From an uncultured Spartobacteria bacterium (GTDB taxonomy: Bacteria > Verrucomicrobiota > Verrucomicrobiia > Chthoniobacterales > UBA6821), in the NCBI GenBank assembly GCA_903831635.1, contig CAIKYN010000326.1, positions 1 to 11,645 on the forward strand: a DNA stretch of 11,645 nucleotides, given 5' to 3'. The notes under the pieces were generated by a model. The model was not told where the DNA came from. It saw nothing but the letters and a program-made list of their open reading frames with translations, and did not search any database. Every line of letters starts with the position of its first letter. Within the stretch, counting starts at the first letter, position 1. Of this stretch, positions 4,502-11,645 are shown one piece after another. The position numbers and the translations under genes were made by a program.

Positions 4502-5199
4502 TCCTCACAGAAACACTACCGGGAGGCGCGATGTGGTCGATGCGCGTGGCCCGTCACCGCACGATCCAACTCACGGCGCTCGCACCCGGCGCCAACCTCT
4601 CCGCCCTGTTTTTCCAGGCGGACAACCCGCTCGACCGGCTGAACCTGCCCGACACACTCAAGGCCCTGCACACCGCCAAGCTCACCGCCGGGCACGTGCT
4701 CATGAGCGACATGGGGCATGCACTCGCCTCCATTACGGAGGACTCGCTCGGATGGCACGATCCTCTGGCGGGATTCATCACCCCGGAGATCGTGAGGGCA
4801 TCGTTCGGGGAGGAGTCCTATCAGGAGCGCCGGAACGAGTTTCTGCGCAACTCCCATGACAACTTCCTGGTGGAATTAGCCAAGCACGGCCTCGGCATCA
4901 GGGACCTCGTCGCCACGGTGAACTTCTTCAGCAAGGTCACCGCGGATGCCGAGGGGCGACTCCATTTCCATCCCGGCCACTGTAAGGGAGGTGAGAGCGT
5001 CACCCTCCGCGCGGAAACGAATCTGCTCGCGGTCTTCTCCAACTGCCCCCATCCGATGCATCCGCCGGGAGATTACCCCCGCGTGCCGGTGGAGGTCTCC
5101 GTCTCCCCCGGGATACCTCCGACGGGTGACGACTTCTGTCGCAACTTCCGGCCCGAATGCACCCGGGCCATGGAGCTGACCGAGCGCCTTTATCTCTGA
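4498..5199 (+). CDS. DUF1989 protein, urea carboxylase-associated protein 2 type; carboxyguanidine deiminase subunit
   Basis: A 233-residue DUF1989 protein. Family marks are LPGGAMWSMRV (7-17), ADNPLDRLNLPDTLKALHTA (41-60), SDMGHALASITEDSLGWHD (70-88), NSHDNFLVELAKHGLGIRDL (118-137), VNFFSKV (141-147) and SNCPHPMHPP (181-190). Such pairs were named urea carboxylase-associated proteins and have since been shown to act together as carboxyguanidine deiminase, turning carboxyguanidine into allophanate and ammonia in the cytoplasm. In the family as I recall it the motif at 83-88 reads TCGWHD, as in the partner's TCGRHD; here the cysteine position is Leu84, so this subunit may have lost part of a metal site while H87, D88 and C183 remain. 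The start overlaps the regulator's stop by 4 nt; the partner gene follows after 29 nt. Confidence 0.9.
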   Translation: MILTETLPGGAMWSMRVARHRTIQLTALAPGANLSALFFQADNPLDRLNLPDTLKALHTAKLTAGHVLMSDMGHALASITEDSLGWHDPLAGFITPEIVRASFGEESYQERRNEFLRNSHDNFLVELAKHGLGIRDLVATVNFFSKVTADAEGRLHFHPGHCKGGESVTLRAETNLLAVFSNCPHPMHPPGDYPRVPVEVSVSPGIPPTGDDFCRNFRPECTRAMELTERLYL

Positions 5200-5228
5200 A
5201 TCACCAGCACCACATTCCTCATCCGACC

Positions 5229-5885
5229 ATGAGCACACTGAACTATGTCGAGAGCCCCCTCTGCGAGGCCGACGCCATCCATACCGAGGTCATCCCTGCC
5301 GGGGATGGCTGGATCCATCTCGTCAAGGCTGGGCAGACCCTCCGCATCACTGATCTGGAGGGCAACCAGGCCGCCGACACCTTCTTTTTCAACGCCGATG
5401 ACCCATCGGAGCGTTACAGCGCACAGGCGACCATCCGAGCCCAGGGAGGTATCTACCTCACGACGGGGACGAAGCTTCTCTCCAACCTCGACCGCACGAT
5501 GCTGACCATCACGGCCGACACCTGTGGGCGGCACGACACGGTGGGGGGCGCCTGCGCGGCGGAAAGCAACATGGTCCGCTACGACCTCTCCAAGCGCTTC
5601 ATGCACAACTGCCGGGACACTTTCCTCCTGCAGATGGCGAAGTCGGGGCTCAACCTCACCAAGCGGGATCTGGCCCACAACATCAACTTCTTCATGAACG
5701 TGCCGGTGACTCCCGAGGGAGGTCTGAAATTCGATGACGGGGTCTCGGAGCCCGGCAAGTACGTGGAGATGGTGGCCGCACAGGATGTCCATTGCCTGAT
5801 CTCGAACTGCCCCCAGCTCAATAATCCCTGCAACGCCTACAATCCCACACCGATCCGGGTGACTGTCTGGGAGGCCCGTCCATGA
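5229..5885 (+). CDS. DUF1989 protein, urea carboxylase-associated protein 1 type; carboxyguanidine deiminase subunit
   Basis: A 218-residue protein from the ATG at 5229. The frame is open further upstream to 5157, but that would overlap the preceding gene and add residues unlike the family. Typical marks are VIPAGDGWIHLVKAGQTLRI (21-40), DLEGNQAADTFFFNADDPSE (42-61), YSAQATIRAQGGIYLTTGT (63-81), TCGRHDTVGGACAAESN (98-114), HNINFFMNVPVTPEGGL (150-166) and ISNCPQLNNPCNAYNPTP (191-208). C99, H102 and C194 are candidates for the family's metal site. With the preceding protein it should form carboxyguanidine deiminase, acting between the carboxylase and allophanate hydrolase. It is near-textbook for its family. 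Its TGA overlaps the carboxylase ATG (ATGA, 5882-5885), implying translational coupling. Confidence 0.93.
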   Translation: MSTLNYVESPLCEADAIHTEVIPAGDGWIHLVKAGQTLRITDLEGNQAADTFFFNADDPSERYSAQATIRAQGGIYLTTGTKLLSNLDRTMLTITADTCGRHDTVGGACAAESNMVRYDLSKRFMHNCRDTFLLQMAKSGLNLTKRDLAHNINFFMNVPVTPEGGLKFDDGVSEPGKYVEMVAAQDVHCLISNCPQLNNPCNAYNPTPIRVTVWEARP

Positions 5886-8800
5886 AGAAGGTCCTCATCG
5901 CCAACCGCGGGGAGATCGCCTGCCGGATCATCCGCACTCTCGACCGGATGGGCATCGCCTCCGTTGCGGTCTGCTCCGAAGCCGATGCTCAGGCACTTCA
6001 TGTGCGCATGGCAGGGGAATCCGTCTGCCTCGGCCCCGCCGCCGCGACGGAGAGCTACCTCAAGACGGAGTCCATCCTGGAGGCCGCGCGAAGTCTCGGG
6101 GTCGACGGCATCCATCCCGGATACGGGTTCCTGAGCGAGAACTCCTCGTTTGCCGCCGCCTGCGAGGATGCGGGCATCCGATTTGTTGGCCCCCGTCCGG
6201 AGCATCTCGCGGATTTCGGTCTCAAGCATGTCGCCAGGGATCTTGCCCGACGTGCCGGAGTACCGATGCTTCCCGGAAGCGATCTTGTCGCGGACGCCGC
6301 CGAGGCGGCGCGGGAAGCCGCCAGGATCGGCTATCCCGTTATGCTGAAAAGCACGGCCGGAGGAGGGGGTATCGGCCTTCAGCTCTGCAGGAATGAAGGG
6401 GAGTTGGCGGAGCGGTTTGACATGGTACGCCGTCTCGGAGAGGCAAATTTCAAGCAGGGAGGGGTCTACGTGGAGAAGTTCGTCGAGGTGGCCCGCCACA
6501 TCGAGGTCCAGGTCTTCGGTCTGGGCGACGGACGGGTCGTGGTCTTTGGCGAACGCGACTGCTCGGCCCAGCGGCGCAACCAGAAGGTCATCGAGGAAAC
6601 TCCCGCACCGGGCTTGGCCGATGAAACCAGGGAGCGTCTCCATGAGGCGGCCCGGCTCCTCGCCTCATCCGTGCAGTACGCCTCGGCGGGCACGGTGGAG
6701 TTTCTCTACGACGATGCCTCCAAGGAATTCTATTTCCTCGAGGTCAACACACGCCTCCAGGTCGAGCATGGCGTCACCGAGGAGGTCTTTGGCGTCGATC
6801 TGGTCGAATGGATGCTCCGCCTTGCGGCGGGAAACCTGCCCGAGGAGTGGATCGCCCAAACCCGTGTGCCCCGGGGGCACTCGATCCAGGCACGTGTCTA
6901 CGCTGAGGATCCGGCCAAAAACTTCCAACCCTGCGCCGGTCTACTCACGCAGGTGCGGTTTCCCGACGATGTCCGGGTCGATACCTGGGTGGAGACCGGA
7001 ACGGAGGTCACGTCGAGCTACGACCCCCTCATCGCCAAGGTGATCGCCACGGCAGCCGATCGGGACACTGCCATCGCCCGGCTCCGGGAGGCACTTGGGA
7101 AAACGGAACTGCACGGGATCGAAACCAACGTTTCCTACCTGGGTGGCATTCTGGAGGACGAACGGTTCCGCACGGGAAATGTCAGCACGGGTCTTCTCAG
7201 GACGCTGGAGGTTTCCTCCACCTCGGTCGATGTGCTCGACGGGGGAACACAGACGACCGTCCAGGATTTTCCTGGAAGGATCGGGCACTGGGCCGTGGGA
7301 ATCCCTCCCTCTGGCCCCATGGATTCGCTCTCCTTCCGTCTGGCGAACGAGGCGGTGGGCAACCCCGTCTCTGCGGCGGGGCTTGAGATCACGATGTCGG
7401 GACCGACCCTGAGGTTCCGGAGTTCCGCGACCTTCTGCCTGACGGGAGCGGAAATGAAGGCCGTGCTCGACGGACAGGAGGTTCCTTTCTGGGAACCGAT
7501 CACAACCCAGGCCGGCCAGACACTGAAGATCGGCCGCGCCACCGGTGCCGGTGCGAGGAGTTATCTGGCCATCCGAGGAGGATTCGACGTGCCCGAGTAT
7601 CTTGGAAGCCGGGCCACATTCACGCTCGGTGGATTCGGAGGTCATGGGGGCCGGGCCCTTCGCTCTGGGGATGTGTTGAGGATCGCCGGGGCCGAAACGC
7701 TTTCCCCGACGTGTCCGATCCCCGACCGGCCGGAGTTTTCCCATGACTGGGAGATCGGCGTCCTCTACGGGCCGCATGGAGCGCCCGATTTCTTCACCGA
7801 CGAGGATATCAGCATGGTCTTCTCGACGGTCTGGGAGGTTCATTACAACTCCAGCCGCACCGGGGTCCGTCTGATCGGTCCGAAGCCGCAATGGGCGAGA
7901 AAGGACGGTGGTGAGGCGGGACTTCACCCCTCCAATATCCATGACAATGCCTACGCGATCGGGGCCATGGATTTCACGGGCGACATGCCGATCCTGCTCG
8001 GTCCCGACGGCCCCAGTCTCGGCGGGTTTGTCTGTCCCGTGGTGATCGCCTCGTCCGAGCTCTGGAAAATGGGGCAACTCAAGGCGGGGGATCGCGTTCG
8101 CCTGAAGCGACTCTCGGTCAACGCGACGCCCGGCGACAACGGGATCAGTACCTCCCTCGACGAGGCGGTGCTCCACACCATCCCGGAGACGGAAGGCACG
8201 CCCCGCGTGGTCTACCGTGGAGCGGGAGACGACTACCTGCTGGTGGAATACGGCCCCTTGGAACTGGATCTCAATCTCCGCTTCCGCGTGCAGGCCCTCT
8301 TCACGACCTTGGAGAAGGCCGGGCTTCCCGGAGTCATCGACATCACTCCGGGAATCCGTTCCCTCCAGGTTCACTTCGACAGCCGGATCTTCCCTCTCGC
8401 GGATCTGCTCGCCCGGATGGTGGAACTGGAAAAGGGACTCCCCCCCGTTGAGGACATGGTCGTCCCGACACGCATCGTCCATCTCCCCCTCTCCTGGGAG
8501 GATGAGTCGACCCTCGAGGCAATCCGCCGCTACATGCAGTCGGTCAGACCCGATGCCCCGTGGTGCCCGAGCAACATCGAATTCATCCGCCGCATCAATG
8601 GCCTCGATTCCATCGACGAGGTGAAAAAGATCGTCTTCGACGCCAGTTACCTCGTGCTGGGTCTAGGAGATGTCTATCTCGGCGCTCCGGTCGCGACGCC
8701 CCTTGATCCGAGGCATCGTCTCGTCACCACGAAGTACAATCCCGCGCGCACCTGGACTCCTGAAAATGCCGTTGGTATCGGGGGTGCCTACCTCTGCGTC

Positions 8801-9409
8801 TACGGGATGGAGGGTCCTGGGGGCTACCAGTTCGTGGGACGCACGATCCAGATGTGGAACCGCTTCCGCACGACCAAGGAGTTTACCAAACCGTGGCTCC
8901 TGCGCTTTTTTGACCAGATCCGTTTCTATCCCGTCTCCCATGACGAGTTGATGCGGATGCGGGCCGATTTCCCCTACGGGCGATTCTCGCCGAGGATCGA
9001 GGAAGGGGAGTTCCGGCTAAAGGATTACCACGCCTTTCTCGAGTCGGTTTCGGACGAGTGTGCAGCCTTCAAGACACGCCAACAAAAGGCCTTTGAAGAG
9101 GAGCGCGAGCGCTGGGCGGCGGCGGGATTCGCGGCTACGGAAGAGATCGTTGCCGCGCCTTCAGTCGAGGAGATCGCGCTTCCCGACGAGGGGCGCTTTG
9201 TGGACTCCCCCGTCACGGGAAACATGTGGAAGGTCCTTGTGAAGCCGGGAGACTCCGTCTCCGAAGGAGACCTGCTCTTCATCGTGGAATCGATGAAGAC
9301 CGAGATTGGGGTGACGGCACCCTCGGCCGGAACCGTTCATTCCGTGGCCGTCGCCGAGGGAAAACCGGTCGCGGCCGGCCAGCATCTTGCGGCTGTCATC
9401 GAGTCATGA
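5882..9409 (+). CDS. Biotin-dependent urea/guanidine carboxylase
   Basis: A 1175-residue multidomain enzyme, normal length for bacterial urea-type carboxylases. Residues 1-445 are biotin carboxylase: KVLIANRGEIACRI at the N-terminus, the ATP-grasp glycine loop K156-S-T-A-GGGG-I-G, RDCSAQRRNQKVIEE, and the active-site strand E287-V-N-T-R-L-Q-V-E-H. Residues 451 to ~745 are a KipA/AHS2-type domain (GGTQTTVQDFPGRIGHWAVG), and 775 to ~1010 a KipI/AHS1-type domain (GAGDDYLLVEYGPLELDLNL), which with the following part forms the carboxyltransferase (TKYNPARTWTPENAVGIGGA, YGMEGPGGYQFVGRTIQMWN). A charged helical linker precedes the C-terminal biotinyl domain with ESMKTE and biotinyl-lysine K1139. It uses ATP and bicarbonate to carboxylate urea to allophanate or guanidine to carboxyguanidine. 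The adjacent deiminase pair argues for guanidine. Four-base overlaps join it to both neighbours. Confidence 0.97.
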   Translation: MKKVLIANRGEIACRIIRTLDRMGIASVAVCSEADAQALHVRMAGESVCLGPAAATESYLKTESILEAARSLGVDGIHPGYGFLSENSSFAAACEDAGIRFVGPRPEHLADFGLKHVARDLARRAGVPMLPGSDLVADAAEAAREAARIGYPVMLKSTAGGGGIGLQLCRNEGELAERFDMVRRLGEANFKQGGVYVEKFVEVARHIEVQVFGLGDGRVVVFGERDCSAQRRNQKVIEETPAPGLADETRERLHEAARLLASSVQYASAGTVEFLYDDASKEFYFLEVNTRLQVEHGVTEEVFGVDLVEWMLRLAAGNLPEEWIAQTRVPRGHSIQARVYAEDPAKNFQPCAGLLTQVRFPDDVRVDTWVETGTEVTSSYDPLIAKVIATAADRDTAIARLREALGKTELHGIETNVSYLGGILEDERFRTGNVSTGLLRTLEVSSTSVDVLDGGTQTTVQDFPGRIGHWAVGIPPSGPMDSLSFRLANEAVGNPVSAAGLEITMSGPTLRFRSSATFCLTGAEMKAVLDGQEVPFWEPITTQAGQTLKIGRATGAGARSYLAIRGGFDVPEYLGSRATFTLGGFGGHGGRALRSGDVLRIAGAETLSPTCPIPDRPEFSHDWEIGVLYGPHGAPDFFTDEDISMVFSTVWEVHYNSSRTGVRLIGPKPQWARKDGGEAGLHPSNIHDNAYAIGAMDFTGDMPILLGPDGPSLGGFVCPVVIASSELWKMGQLKAGDRVRLKRLSVNATPGDNGISTSLDEAVLHTIPETEGTPRVVYRGAGDDYLLVEYGPLELDLNLRFRVQALFTTLEKAGLPGVIDITPGIRSLQVHFDSRIFPLADLLARMVELEKGLPPVEDMVVPTRIVHLPLSWEDESTLEAIRRYMQSVRPDAPWCPSNIEFIRRINGLDSIDEVKKIVFDASYLVLGLGDVYLGAPVATPLDPRHRLVTTKYNPARTWTPENAVGIGGAYLCVYGMEGPGGYQFVGRTIQMWNRFRTTKEFTKPWLLRFFDQIRFYPVSHDELMRMRADFPYGRFSPRIEEGEFRLKDYHAFLESVSDECAAFKTRQQKAFEEERERWAAAGFAATEEIVAAPSVEEIALPDEGRFVDSPVTGNMWKVLVKPGDSVSEGDLLFIVESMKTEIGVTAPSAGTVHSVAVAEGKPVAAGQHLAAVIES

Positions 9410-11103
9410 GGATCACGGAACTCCGCCGGGCTCTCACCGATGGCTCCGTCACGGTGGAGGAGATCGTCCGCGATGTGTACCGGAGGATCGCCGAACGCGG
9501 CGCGGACGGCGTCTGGATCTCCCTGAGGGACCAGGAGGAGGTGCTGCGGGAAGCAGCGCTCTCGGACCCTTCCCTTCCCCTCCACGGGATTCCCTTCGCG
9601 GTAAAGGACAACATCGACGCGGCGGGTCTCCCAACCACGGCCGCATGCCCCGCGTTTTCCCGAGTCCCCGAGGAATCGGCCGTCGTCGTGGATCTCCTCA
9701 GAAAGGCCGGCGCCCTCCTGATCGGCAAGACCAACATGGACCAGTTCGCCACGGGTCTAGTCGGCACACGCACTCCATACGGAATCTGCCGGAATGTCCA
9801 TGATCCGGAATATATCTCCGGGGGATCGAGTTCCGGATCAGCCGTCGCCGTCGCCGCCGGCCTGGTGGCGTTTTCGCTGGGAACGGACACCGCCGGATCG
9901 GGGCGTGTTCCCGCCGCTTTCAACAATCTTGTCGGCCTGAAACCGACGCGAGGTCTCCTGAGTGTGCGCGGGGTCGTCCCCGCATGCGCTTCCCTCGACT
10001 GCGTGAGCATTTTTGCCCACACCGTCGGCGAGGCTATGGAGGTCTTTGAAATCCTCGGCAGAACGGACGGGCGCGATCCCTGGTCCCGTCCGATACCGGC
10101 TTTGCCTTCGAGGGATGGACTTATCAGGCTTGGCGTTCCGGATCGGGCGGAGTTTTTCGGCGATACCGAATCGGAGGCGTTGTTCAAGGACGAGATCGAA
10201 CGCATGCGGGCGCGTGGATACGAGATCGTGCCCGTTGATCTCGACCCGTTTCTCGAAGCCGCCCGTCTGCTTTACGGAGGAGCCTGGGTGGCCGAGAGGG
10301 ACCATGCCGTGGGAGACTTCATCCGCAGCCATCCCGACGAGATCGATCCGACGGTGAGGAGCATCATCACGGAGGGGCCCCGCAAGTCCGCCTTCGAAGC
10401 CTTCGCCGGCCTGTACGAGCTCCAACGACTCAAAGCCGTCACCGCCCCAGTCTGGGAAAATATCGACGCCCTTCTACTGCCAACGACCCCGACCATCTAC
10501 CGTATAGAGGAGGTGCTGGCCGATCCGATCATCCTCAACAGTCGTCTCGGTACCTACACCAATTTCGTCAATCTCCTCGACCTTTCTGCCCTTGCGATTC
10601 CCGCTGGCTTCCGGAAGAACGGACTTCCCTTCGGGGTCACGCTGGTCGGTCCTGCCTTTGAGGATCGCCTGCTCGCCTCCATCGCCACCGGCACGGACGC
10701 ATCCCGTGGCATGATTCCCGTGGCCGTCGTGGGAGCTCACCTTTCCGGACAACCACTGAACGGCCAGTTGACCGAGCGGGGAGCCACGCTCGTCCGCACC
10801 ACGACAACGGCCCCCCGTTATAGGCTCCATGCCCTGCCGACGATACCCCCGAAGCCGGGTCTGATCAGGGACAGCAAGCACGGTGCCGGGATTGAGGTCG
10901 AGGTCTGGAACATGCCGATTGAGTCCTTCGGATCCTTTGTTGGCCTCATTCCACACCCACTCGGGATCGGCACCATCGAACTGGCGGACGGTTCTTGGGT
11001 GAAGGGCTTTATCTGCGAACCCGAGGCCCTTGGTGCCGCTCCCGATATCACGGATCTGAGTGGATGGAGGAACTATCTCAAGTCCCTCTCATCGAAAGCC
11101 TGA
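9406..11103 (+). CDS. atzF: Allophanate hydrolase
   Basis: A 565-residue protein from the ATG at 9406, which overlaps the carboxylase stop (ATGA); the frame extends upstream to 9226 only inside the carboxylase gene. Residues 1 to ~435 are an amidase-signature domain: GIPFAVKDNID with K67, NMDQFATGLVGTRTPYG, then GGSSSGSAVAVAAG and LGTDTAGSGRVPAAFNNLVG. K67, S141 and S165 keep the 74/24 spacing of the Lys-cisSer-Ser triad of AtzF (K91, S165, S189). Residues ~440-565 are the C-terminal domain found only in allophanate hydrolases (VVGAHLSGQPLNGQL, GFICEPEAL, DITDLSGWRNYL). The enzyme hydrolyses allophanate, with decarboxylation, to two ammonia and two CO2 in total, the last step of the operon's pathway. 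It looks complete and unremarkable. Confidence 0.96.
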   Translation: MRITELRRALTDGSVTVEEIVRDVYRRIAERGADGVWISLRDQEEVLREAALSDPSLPLHGIPFAVKDNIDAAGLPTTAACPAFSRVPEESAVVVDLLRKAGALLIGKTNMDQFATGLVGTRTPYGICRNVHDPEYISGGSSSGSAVAVAAGLVAFSLGTDTAGSGRVPAAFNNLVGLKPTRGLLSVRGVVPACASLDCVSIFAHTVGEAMEVFEILGRTDGRDPWSRPIPALPSRDGLIRLGVPDRAEFFGDTESEALFKDEIERMRARGYEIVPVDLDPFLEAARLLYGGAWVAERDHAVGDFIRSHPDEIDPTVRSIITEGPRKSAFEAFAGLYELQRLKAVTAPVWENIDALLLPTTPTIYRIEEVLADPIILNSRLGTYTNFVNLLDLSALAIPAGFRKNGLPFGVTLVGPAFEDRLLASIATGTDASRGMIPVAVVGAHLSGQPLNGQLTERGATLVRTTTTAPRYRLHALPTIPPKPGLIRDSKHGAGIEVEVWNMPIESFGSFVGLIPHPLGIGTIELADGSWVKGFICEPEALGAAPDITDLSGWRNYLKSLSSKA

Positions 11104-11134
11104 GTTCTTCTTTTCGGGGTAATCATTTTTGCCC

Positions 11135-11148
11135 TCCGAGACATCGGA
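11135..11148. promoter_or_regulatory. Short palindrome upstream of the binding-protein promoter
   Basis: TCCGA-GACA-TCGGA lies about 45-55 bp upstream of the start predicted from the sigma-54-like site at 11164. A GGTAA pentamer, like the O1/O2 half-sites, is at 11118-11122. Both are short and may be chance. No terminator with a U-run was seen between the allophanate hydrolase stop and the binding-protein gene. Confidence 0.2.
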
Positions 11149-11163
11149 TCGCACTTCCAAAGA

Positions 11164-11181
11164 TTGGCACGGCATATGCTT
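11164..11181 (+). promoter_or_regulatory. Probable sigma-54 (-24/-12) promoter of the ABC transporter genes
   Basis: TTGGCACGGCATATGCTT matches the consensus YTGGCACGR-N3-TTGCW at all but one position (A for the first T of TTGC). GG is at 11166-11167 and GC at 11178-11179. It is the best of three such sites in the window and predicts transcription from about 11191, 48 nt before the ATG at 11239. Sigma-54 control fits ammonium-limitation genes. Confidence 0.72.
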
Positions 11182-11238
11182 CCTAAAGATTGAACCGTAT
11201 TACTACATAACAAGTTCTTAATACTCAACACCACCACC

Positions 11239-11645
11239 ATGAAAAAAATACTGCGCAACTCAGCACTCGCGTTACTAGCCACCATAACTCTGTCATCGGC
11301 ATCCCATGCAGCACCCTTGAAAATCGGCTACAGCGACTGGCCTGGCTATACCATCCTTGAAGTCGCCAAACAAAAGGGTTGGTTCAAGGAGGCAGGGCTC
11401 GATGTTGAAATGGTCTGGTTTGAATACGCTCCATCCATCGACGCCTTGGCTGCGGGCAAGATCGATGCAGATATGCTCGTTGCCAGCGACGCTTTGGTCA
11501 CCGGAGCCACCGGCGCCAAGACGAAGATCGTGACCCTGCTCGATTTCAGCGAGGGGAGTGACATGATCGTCGGGGCTCCCGGCGTTGAGTCAATTAAGGA
11601 TCTCAAGGGTAAGAAGGTCGGCGTGGAACTGAATCTGGTGGAGCA
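11239..11645 (+). CDS. ABC transporter periplasmic substrate-binding protein, urea-carboxylase-region type, 3' end outside window
   Basis: At least 135 residues from the ATG at 11239, open to the window edge. Residues 1-24 are a signal peptide (MKKILRNSALALLATITLSS, SHA before the cleavage at A24/A25). The mature start LKIGYSDWPGYTILEVAKQK (27-46), then GWFKEAGLDVEMVWF and PSIDALAAGKIDADMLVASD, is typical of NitT/TauT-type binding proteins; GYSDWPGY and the place beside a carboxylase operon match the subset described as the urea carboxylase region periplasmic binding protein. It should capture guanidine or urea in the periplasm and deliver it to a permease and ATPase expected just beyond the window. 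It has its own sigma-54-like promoter and no Shine-Dalgarno (ACACCACCACC leader). Confidence 0.92.
   Translation, partial: MKKILRNSALALLATITLSSASHAAPLKIGYSDWPGYTILEVAKQKGWFKEAGLDVEMVWFEYAPSIDALAAGKIDADMLVASDALVTGATGAKTKIVTLLDFSEGSDMIVGAPGVESIKDLKGKKVGVELNLVE

Noticed and set aside
5157..5228. Longer N-terminus for the second DUF1989 protein
   Set aside because: The extra 24 residues would overlap the preceding gene and do not resemble the family; the ATG at 5229 gives a normal start.
5837..6643. 268-codon open frame on the minus strand
   Set aside because: Antisense to the biotin carboxylase domain and overlaps the deiminase gene end; no family features.
6941..8482. 513-codon open frame on the minus strand
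   Set aside because: Lies wholly inside the carboxylase gene, antisense, with His/Arg/Gly-rich composition and no recognisable domain; a shadow of GC-rich codon use.
9226..9405. Longer N-terminus for allophanate hydrolase
   Set aside because: The extra 60 codons are the carboxylase biotinyl domain read in another frame; the ATGA overlap at 9406 fits the operon style.
1..11645. CRISPR arrays, insertion sequences, tRNA or rRNA genes
   Set aside because: No regularly spaced repeats, transposase-like frames, terminal inverted repeats or RNA gene cores were seen on either strand.

Overview
The window looks like a chromosomal stretch of a Gram-negative bacterium. It has outer-membrane and periplasmic proteins, is fairly GC-rich in its coding parts, and most genes lack a clear Shine-Dalgarno sequence and start from A/C-rich leaders. 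That style, together with the gene content, fits Verrucomicrobiota best, but this placement is inference and no rRNA is present to prove it.

Left part (1-2211, minus strand): an apparent metal-stress locus. Reading right to left it holds a four-helix membrane protein with a Pro/Ser/Thr-rich tail (1594-2211), a 59-residue secreted cysteine-rich peptide (1309-1488, 11 Cys in the mature part), a small single-helix membrane protein resembling a CnrY-type anti-sigma factor (915-1214), a membrane-anchored periplasmic sensor resembling CnrX (474-905), and an ECF sigma factor running off the left edge (1-461). The Y-X-H order is that of the cnr/ncc cobalt-nickel resistance regulators, but the sensor here is rich in cysteine.

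Middle part (2330-3729, plus strand): a 68-residue TM2-like membrane protein, then a putative outer-membrane beta-barrel (2720-3667) with a textbook Rho-independent terminator.

Right part (3730-11645, plus strand): a nitrogen-scavenging operon. A NikR-fold regulator that has lost all four nickel ligands is followed, mostly with ATGA stop/start overlaps, by two DUF1989 proteins (the 'urea carboxylase-associated' pair, now known as carboxyguanidine deiminase subunits), a 1175-residue biotin-dependent urea/guanidine carboxylase and an allophanate hydrolase. After 135 bp comes the start of a periplasmic binding protein of the urea-carboxylase-region ABC transporter type. The set predicts uptake of guanidine (or urea), ATP-dependent carboxylation, deimination to allophanate, and hydrolysis to ammonia and CO2 without nickel urease.

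The most notable observation: three sites of the form TTGGC-N9-TGCTT, each with GG and GC exactly 12 bp apart as in sigma-54 (-24/-12) promoters, lie at the expected distance upstream of the beta-barrel gene, the regulator/carboxylase operon and the binding-protein gene. This suggests one nitrogen-controlled regulon covering outer-membrane entry, inner-membrane transport and catabolism, with a nickel-blind NikR homologue as an additional local regulator. No guanidine-I riboswitch was seen.
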